Below, piece by piece: positions 57,316 through 64,000 of a stretch of DNA of 64,000 nucleotides. Location of the stretch: positions 30,464,974 to 30,528,973 of the forward strand of contig NC_064540.1 of the NCBI RefSeq assembly GCF_023856365.1, in the 5' to 3' direction. Both the position numbers and the translations under genes were made by a program. Source of the stretch: Brienomyrus brachyistius. Lineage: Eukaryota; Chordata; Actinopteri; Osteoglossiformes; Mormyridae. The stretch's first letter is position 1. Each line of letters begins with the position of its first letter. A model generated the notes under the pieces. The model was not told the origin of the DNA and did no database searches. It saw nothing but the letters and a program-made list of their open reading frames with translations.

Positions 57316-60300
57316 ATCCCCAGGTATATCCACCGGCCCTGCCTGCAGGTGATCGAGGCCATACTGGTTGCTGCCGTGACGGCCACTGTGTTCTTCACTA
57401 TGATCTACTTCTCCAACGACTGCCAGCCCCTGGGGGAGGATCAGCTGGAGGAATACCCCTTGCAGGTAAGGCAGCTGGAGGTGGGCTCTCTGTGATTTCA
57501 TTGGCTGAACAGCTGAGAGGGTGTGTATCCTGTCCTCAGGCCTGAACCTCCACTTATCCCTCTCACAGCTGTTCTGTGCTGATGGCGAGTACAATTCCAT
57601 GGCCACGATCGTCTTCAACACCCCGGAGAGGAGTGTCCGCAGCCTGTTCCACAGCCCCGCAGGTCCGTGGAGTTTCCAGCACGTGTTTCAGGGCAGGATG
57701 GGTCGTGACCTGAAGCCGGATTGGTCGCCCCTGTTGTGCCCTTCTTCTGGAAGAGATTATAATTACAGTCCGTTGTCCATCTTTAGAATGAACACCTGTG
57801 TTTGATATTGGTGACAGGCTGGCTAGGTCCGGGGCAGCTGTTTGAACAGTCAGACTCGTCTGCCACCTCTGTCGTGTCGTAGGTTTGTTTACGGGCCGCT
57901 TCTGGCTGATTGTTTTCCCAGACAGACAGCTAAACCCATACACACAATCCTCCTCAATTATTCAAGGCTTCCCTCATTTGGGATGGGGGGACTGTCACCC
58001 TGCCTGGGGAGAACAGGAGCGCTTCTCAAGTGCCCTGACGAATGCCACCGTAGGCAAGTTCGAACGGCACTAAACTGTGTTCATCCATGCCCTCTAGTGG
58101 ATGAAAGACATACCAAAGTAACATGGCTTGGTCTTGATCGGCTCCAAATTGCACTTTACACCAGGTAGAAAAATGGAAATGATCATATGAAAAATGCCAT
58201 TCATCATGAAATAATTTCTGTACACCTGTATCCTCATTACAAGGGTGAATCAAGTAAAACTAGCTGGTTTCGCTAGATTAGCGTTCTTGGGGATCAACTA
58301 CATGATCAACATTTTAGCAAAAACGTGGGAAACACTGACTTAGGTGATGAATTCCACCACCACCACCCCCCCCCCCCCCCCCCGGCAGGTTCCTACAATC
58401 CCGTGACCCTGGGAATCTTCACCATCACCTACTTCTTCCTGGCCTGCTGGACATACGGCCTGACTGTGTCCGCCGGGGTCTTCATCCCCTCGCTGCTCAT
58501 CGGCGCCGCCTGGGGGCGGCTCTTTGGCATTTTGCTGGCCTCCATTACGCCGCACAATTCCATACAGGTACATCAGGACGGGTCGCCGTTCCTGGGGAAG
58601 CGCCGTATAGCCGGTGAGGCGGCGTGGTCCGCTGGCGGAGGAGGGGCCGTCACGATAGCAGAACTCTTCCCTCAGCAGAGAGAAACCTCACAGTGGCGAC
58701 GTTTTCCACTGACCTTGATTTTTTTGCACATTTTGAAGAAGCAAAACTGAAAATCCGTTAATGGGTACGATTATATTTCAGGAGGACAAGCCCTCAAACG
58801 CTTTCAGTTTGATTGAAGTGGTTTTTGTGGCGATTCGCAAAACTGAAATGGAAGCCGATTTTGCGAACTTGTTGCTGTGTAGGACACGATGACTTGGTTC
58901 TAGAGCTCGTATCTCATGAAAAGCTCAATCCATGTTGAGGCACGGAATCATAAATTGCAGGTGTTGTTTCCATGATGTTACTTAATGGAAACACCCTTTA
59001 TGCAATTTCACTTTGTCAACAAATTTGCTTGTTTGTGCAGAACTTTAATGGAAACGCTGCAGGTTTTGATATATTAAGGAAATTGAACGGGGTCTTTAGA
59101 AGTCAGAGGGCCTCCTTCAACACCCGCTTTAGATTGATTTCCTCTTTGTTGTCCAATCAGATTTACTCTTTAAGCAGTCACGTGACTCTTTGAAGGTGCC
59201 CTATTGGTTAGTGCTGTATCGATTTCCTGGGCCGCCCAGCGTCATGTCGGCATAGATGTAGTTTAACATAATGTTTGTTGGAAGTAAAGCCCCCTCGAAG
59301 TTTTTGAATGAGCATGTTTTATGATTTGTGGCGTTTCGTTTGACAGACCTTGGCCGACCCTGGGAAGTACGCTCTGATTGGAGCCGCCGCCCAGCTTGGT
59401 GAGTGTCCGTCCGCGGTCAGCCTGCTTTTCAGAGCTCGTCTAGAGGTGCATGGAGGCACATGAGGCTTCGGGTTTGCGTCTGTTTACGAAGGTCTTTGCC
59501 AGGTGGGATCGTGAGGATGACCCTCAGCCTGACTGTCATCATGGTGGAAGCCACCGGAAATGTCACCTACGGCCTACCCATAATGCTGGTTCTGATGACG
59601 GCGAAGATCGTGGGCGATTATTTCGTGGAGGTCAGTGTTGACGTTTCGGGTTGGAGCGGGTTGGTCCATTTGGCATTATGTGTGAGCCTGTCAGTGAGTG
59701 ATGAGCTCATCGCCTTTCAGACCGTGCAGAACTTGGAATCGGGCCAGTCGTGTTTCGTTAACTGCTCCGGTCTCATGTTTGCTTTTGGTGTGGGTGGTGC
59801 AGCTAGCCACCAGTCTGACGCCATCTTTTTTTCATCTGTCCTTCCAGTGACTGATTTTGAGAACCCTTCCGTTGTTTTTGCACAGCTGTCTAACTTAAGG
59901 TGGCACATCATGCTGTGACAGCTCGTTTCGCTTCTCTGTTCCTCAATGTGCCAGCAAATCTGCTTAGAGGAAGTAAAACTTCAAGGGGTGGCAGCTTATG
60001 AATGTTGTGCAGATGTGATCCTAAGCTCTTCTGAGTGACTCGAATTTTCCCACAGGGGCTATACGACATCCACATCAAGCTGCAGAGTGTGCCCTTCCTG
60101 CACTGGGATGCCCCAGCCACCTCCCACTCCCTGACTGCCAGGTATATTGCCCCCTACAGGATTTTCCCTGCTAATGCTTCAATGAGCCCAGTACACGCCT
60201 TTAGCAAGACATTGGTGCTTCATTCTCACTGTATATTCAGGTTTGGTGTGTCTGTCCATTCAGGGAGGTTATGAGCTCTCCAGTAACCTGCTTCAACCTG

Positions 60301-61502
60301 GTGGAGAAAGTGGGCACTATTGTGGATGTGCTCAGCAACACCTCGACCAATCACAACGGGTTCCCTGTAGTCTCCGGGTTGAGTGATGGCTGTGAGGTAT
60401 GTCCCTCCCACTAGGGGTGATTTTGTTTTCCTGGAGATTTGTCACATGATGTACTTTGGGGCTTTGCTAATCTGAATTTTGTGCTCTTAGCCAGGGAAAA
60501 TCTGTGGCTTAATCCTGCGTTCCCAGCTTATCGTGCTCCTGAAACACAAGGTGAGTGTGACCTAAGGTTCCTGCAGAGGTCAGCTGAATAAGGAACATGT
60601 CTGTCCACACTAACACCTATCAGGGTGCTTGGTGTATATGCATGCCTGTGAATGACAGTGCAGCTGACCAATGAGGGGTTTGATTATTGAATACCTGGAT
60701 GTGACTGGCAGTGCGATTGACCAATGAGGGGTCTGTTTACTGCGTACACGGTTGCGAATGTCAGTGCAGCAAGCCAATGAGAAGTGTGCTCATCCACGTT
60801 GTGACCGGTGTACTCTTTTCAACCAGGTGTTTGTGGAACGGGCTCGTTCTCGTCTCAATCTGCGCAAACTGCAGCTGAAGGACTTCCGGGATGCCTACCC
60901 TCGCTTCCCTCCGATCCAGTCCATCCATGTGTCCCAAGACGAGAGGGAGTGCATGATGGACCTGACGGAGTTCATGAATCCCACCCCCTACACTGTCACG
61001 CAGGTACTAGTCTCAGTCTCAGCCTTGGTCTTGGTCCTTGAGAACCAGAGACACATTTGACTAAACAGTCATGTTCTGCGACTGTGTTCTTCTGCCTCTT
61101 TTTCAGGAGACGTCGCTTCCTCGTGTCTTCAAGCTGTTCAGGGCCCTTGGTCTGCGGCACCTCATTGTGGTGGACAGTGACAACCAGGTGCGTCTGCCTT
61201 GCGAGGTCCTCAGGCCTTCGTCATCTCCAGCACATATCTCCATTCTCATTGTAAAATTCGAAAATTACTGCATCGGTTTTCAGCCAGTGGCCGTTGGGCA
61301 TCCATCTAGATCAAGGTTATCACCCTGGTTTCCTGTGCTACTCCCACCCCTCCCTCATAACATAACCAGCTATCTATGCCCTGTTCTACGTACCAATCAT
61401 GTTCCCGGTGCCCAGGTGGTGGGACTGGTGACGCGGAAGGACCTGGCCCGTTACCACCTGGGCAAAGACGGCCTGGAGGAGCTGCAGCTGGCACAGACGT
61501 GA
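54971..61502 (+). CDS. clcn7: Chloride voltage-gated channel 7 (lysosomal 2Cl-/H+ exchanger), 3' portion
   Basis: ClC-7 works with OSTM1 in lysosomes and the osteoclast ruffled border. Exons: 54971-55036, 55129-55245, 56728-56782, 56910-56970, 57324-57465, 57569-57662, 58389-58567, 59347-59398, 59503-59630, 60056-60141, 60264-60396, 60491-60550, 60827-61003, 61107-61187, 61416-61502. All introns are GT-AG and phases match, giving ~505 residues to TGA (human protein 805). Visible: [11 protein letters not shown] (holds the proton-pathway Glu), [30 protein letters not shown] (anion-path GxFIP), [19 protein letters not shown], then two CBS domains (from [10 protein letters not shown]; from [20 protein letters not shown]) and C-terminal [17 protein letters not shown]. 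Identification is firm: the order and sequence match vertebrate ClC-7 throughout. Odd points: exons for the first ~300 residues are absent upstream, and the first exon has five Ts where the family frame needs four, shifting the GGVLF residues. Confidence 0.96.
56536..56582. repeat. (TA)n microsatellite in a clcn7 intron
   Basis: Uninterrupted TA dinucleotides over more than 40 bases. The neighbouring sequence at 56145-56165 (actgtgcaaaagtcttaggc) is a common fish transposon terminus. Confidence 0.9.
57282..57315. repeat. C34 homopolymer at a clcn7 splice acceptor
   Basis: Thirty-four consecutive Cs lie eight bases upstream of exon 57324. A C18 run (58366-58383) likewise abuts exon 58389, and a C10 run lies just before exon 56728. 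Confidence 0.95.
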
Positions 61503-61769
61503 TGCGTGGAAGGCGACTGCCGCGCTGCTCACCAGGCCAACCCCCCCTGCCCCCAGTCAGCCCCCGCCAGAACCCGCACCGGTCGTGCATTTCAGCAAAG
61601 TCCGGAACCCGGGATGCCAATGACTGACTTTCTGGTTTCGTTCACCGAGGGTTGGTTGTGATGGGGGAGGGGATCGATTCCATGTGTGTTTTGCGACTTT
61701 TTGTTGCCCCCTCCCAGTTTGCACATAAAATAATTTATCCGTTATGTTTTTAAAGCACTTCAGAGAGAG

Positions 61770-61868
<99 letters not shown>

Positions 61869-61970
61869 TTCTACACACACTTGGGTGTCAGTCCCGCTCT
61901 GTGGTCATTTGCAAAGCTTTGGTAGCATTGTGATATACATTAGTGTAAATGTGTAAAAAGCATTTCAAGC

Positions 61971-62016
<46 letters not shown>

Positions 62017-63375
62017 GCCAGGCCAATAACGTTCCTCTTTTACTCAGAGTTTTTTGAGTGTGGTCTATTGACAGAGGGTACCACAGTTTTCTTGTGACTT
62101 TAGTTTTACTTTAGGGGAAGTTAATTTTCCTCTCCCAGATAATTGTCTTGCACATTGTACCATTAACCAATGCCTCCCACCCCTCCCATGCCAGTGTAGG
62201 TAAGACCAACCCTGCCCCCCCCCCCCCCCCCGGAAAAACCCTGACTCGCTTTGACCTTTTTCTCTCATGCTGGATGCTAGCGGTTTTTAACATACAGTGT
62301 TTTTTCTCGTGAATTCGCCCATTGGCTGACTGCCACACTGCCTGCGTCCTCCCCCACCCACGCCAGTACGTGACAGTATGTATCCCCCCCACCCCGGGTG
62401 ATTCTCCAGGTCCTGTGTTTTTGATGGCGATTTGTCTCTTGTTGCGCCGTACAGCCTCTAGGTGGCAGAAACCCTGGTTTCTGATATATACCTGAATAAA
62501 TTATGCAAATCGGGGTCAGGTTTACATGGGTCGGGTGCCAAACAATGCCAGTAGTGTGTGTGTGTGTGTGTGGGGGGGTGACTTCACAGGTGCTCTCCTG
62601 AAAATGTGTGTATATCATTGTTTTTAAATGGCACTTACTGAAAGCAGAGTGGGGTTCAGGGCAGCTTAATGATTTGCAAGGTGACCATGGGTCGTGTTTG
62701 GCCAAGGGGGCGCTAGTGTGTTGAGGAAAGGAACTTATTCTGGTCTTTGCAGGCTGTGCTAGAAACCCAAACCCACCCCCATGGCTGTATGTGGCTCCGC
62801 ACTTTAAATGCTTCTTACCCCACCTCGTTTCCCATCTGCGCCCTACAACTTACAAATCCTTGCAATGTCACGTGCAAGGGGGCCCCCTACTGGCCAAGCA
62901 AGGCCCTACAGTCGCTGGTGCCCTTGGGGGTCCAGCCGTACAGTTTTTGCCAACAGCAGAGTTTACACTTTGACTAGTTATGTGCTGTTTAGTTATTTTG
63001 TTTTTAATTAAGGTGAACTTGCCTAAGTGACCCTGATCAGTTAAATAGGGTTTTTACCCACCCAACAAGCCTATCGAAAATGGACATACCAGTTAAACGG
63101 TAAACGATGTGAATCCCTTATCAGATTTTGATTTTATTCTGAATATTAAATGTCGTGTTTTAACTCAACCTTAAATAAATTAAAGTATCTCCATTTTAAA
63201 GAGCACTGTGACTGGATGAGAGAATTGTTTCGGCGTTGGCAAGTACCACCTTAGCGTACATTTATAGAAACGGCTGAAATATACTGGATAATTTTGCATA
63301 ATTTTTATTTTGCCAAGCTTGATTTTCTTCTGTGATTTCTGAAATCTAATAAAGGTTTTGATGCATATGCCTATT
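61503..63375 (+). other. clcn7: clcn7 3' UTR
   Basis: Extends from the stop to a poly(A) signal AATAAA at 63348-63353. It includes (GT)n at 61771-61867, (AG)n at 61979-62012, a C run at about 62214-62231 and an earlier AATAAA near 62493 that could give a shorter transcript. The end is inferred from the signal only. Confidence 0.6.
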
Positions 63376-64000
63376 TGTATTGCACGAGTCAGTCATGCTG
63401 TTTAATAAGAATCATTTGTATTTATACAAACAATGATAAAAAAATTATTGTATTAAATGGCGTGTTTGATGATACTGCTGGTGACTCCGTGGCACTCTTT
63501 GAGCAACGTGTCCGTATCCTAATTTTCTACCTTCTGACACACAAATTCTCAGACTAAATGAGATTACTGCAGTCCCGTTGCCGGGGTAATGCAATTGTTT
63601 AGGTGGATGTCGCTGAATGCATTTCAGTGGGAGGTCCAGAAAGCCTGGGACGCGATTTGACGGGGTAGAAATGAGATGAACGGTTCTGTTGTACCTTGCA
63701 GATTTGTACCTTGCAGATTTCCCTCGATTTGCTTATTAGTTGCTGGAAATCAATATTTAAAAAAAAATGTGCGTTGAACATGCCTTTCCATCCCGATCCA
63801 TGAACCCAGTTTTCCCAGATATCAGCAAAACAATGAGAAATTCTATATATAAAAAAAAAAAAATCAACATTTGATTAAGTTTTATTAATGCTTGCTTTCA
63901 TGTTAAAAAATTTTGGTGCACAATTTAATTTTTTTTTTAACACACAACATTTGGTTGAAATTGTAACGTGGAACATCAAGTCTGGGGCGCAGTTAAGGGG
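63376..64000. other. No gene recognised downstream of clcn7
   Basis: AT-rich intergenic sequence with a short direct duplication (taccttgcagattt at about 63691 and 63706). No coding evidence. Confidence 0.5.

Noticed and set aside
61557..61956. Open frames on both strands over the (GT)n in the clcn7 3' UTR
   Set aside because: Low-complexity dinucleotide translation inside a UTR.

Overview
This window is nuclear DNA of a bony fish, most likely a teleost. Three things point that way: vertebrate intron-exon structure; a novel immune-type receptor (NITR) gene, a family known only from bony fishes; and a dense mixture of fish-type mobile elements (tRNA-derived SINEs with GGAT-repeat tails, L2/Rex1-like and CR1-like LINEs, Tc1 and hAT elements, Ty3/gypsy fragments). 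The species cannot be named from the sequence.

Layout. 0-5 kb: SINE and LINE debris and a GT microsatellite. 5.3-9.6 kb: a minus-strand NITR gene with leader, V domain, I domain, transmembrane exon and ITIM-bearing tail exon. Its I-domain exon carries a 57-bp in-frame duplication of the J-like FGNGT segment, with a TAG in the upstream copy, and a hAT remnant sits in an intron. 10-15.6 kb: LINE bits, an intact hAT MITE, an LTR-like block with a 36-bp perfect inverted repeat, a decayed integrase-like gene and a solo LTR. 17.6-20.6 kb: a large inverted duplication (arms over 500 bp plus a shared SINE) next to a gypsy integrase tail. 21-28.6 kb: nested elements, including a CR1 LINE split by a solo LTR and an L2-type LINE split by an LTR-like insert. 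29-48 kb: more SINEs, a decayed hAT-like gene, an internally deleted Tc1 copy with both ends, three copies of one unclassified repeat family, and a frameshifted C2H2-containing multicopy gene. 48.9-51.2 kb: gypsy integrase remains, then a heat-shock-type promoter with a candidate first exon. 52.3-54.6 kb: a tandem array interrupted by a transposon that ends in a long palindrome.

54.97-63.4 kb: the only clearly conserved cellular gene, clcn7 (lysosomal 2Cl-/H+ exchanger). Fifteen consecutive 3' exons encode about 505 residues, from the SLEEG helix to the C-terminus, with compatible splice phases throughout. The exons for the first ~300 residues, including the gating-glutamate region, are not in the window. 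The first visible exon has one extra T relative to the frame expected for the family. Either the locus is 5'-truncated, or the assembly breaks or collapses at the adjacent tandem array.

I see no coherent undescribed multi-gene system. The best leads are the duplicated J-like segment of the NITR gene, the inverted duplication at 17.6-20.2 kb, the heat-shock-type promoter upstream of a 5'-less clcn7, and several insertions precise enough to be dated relative to one another.
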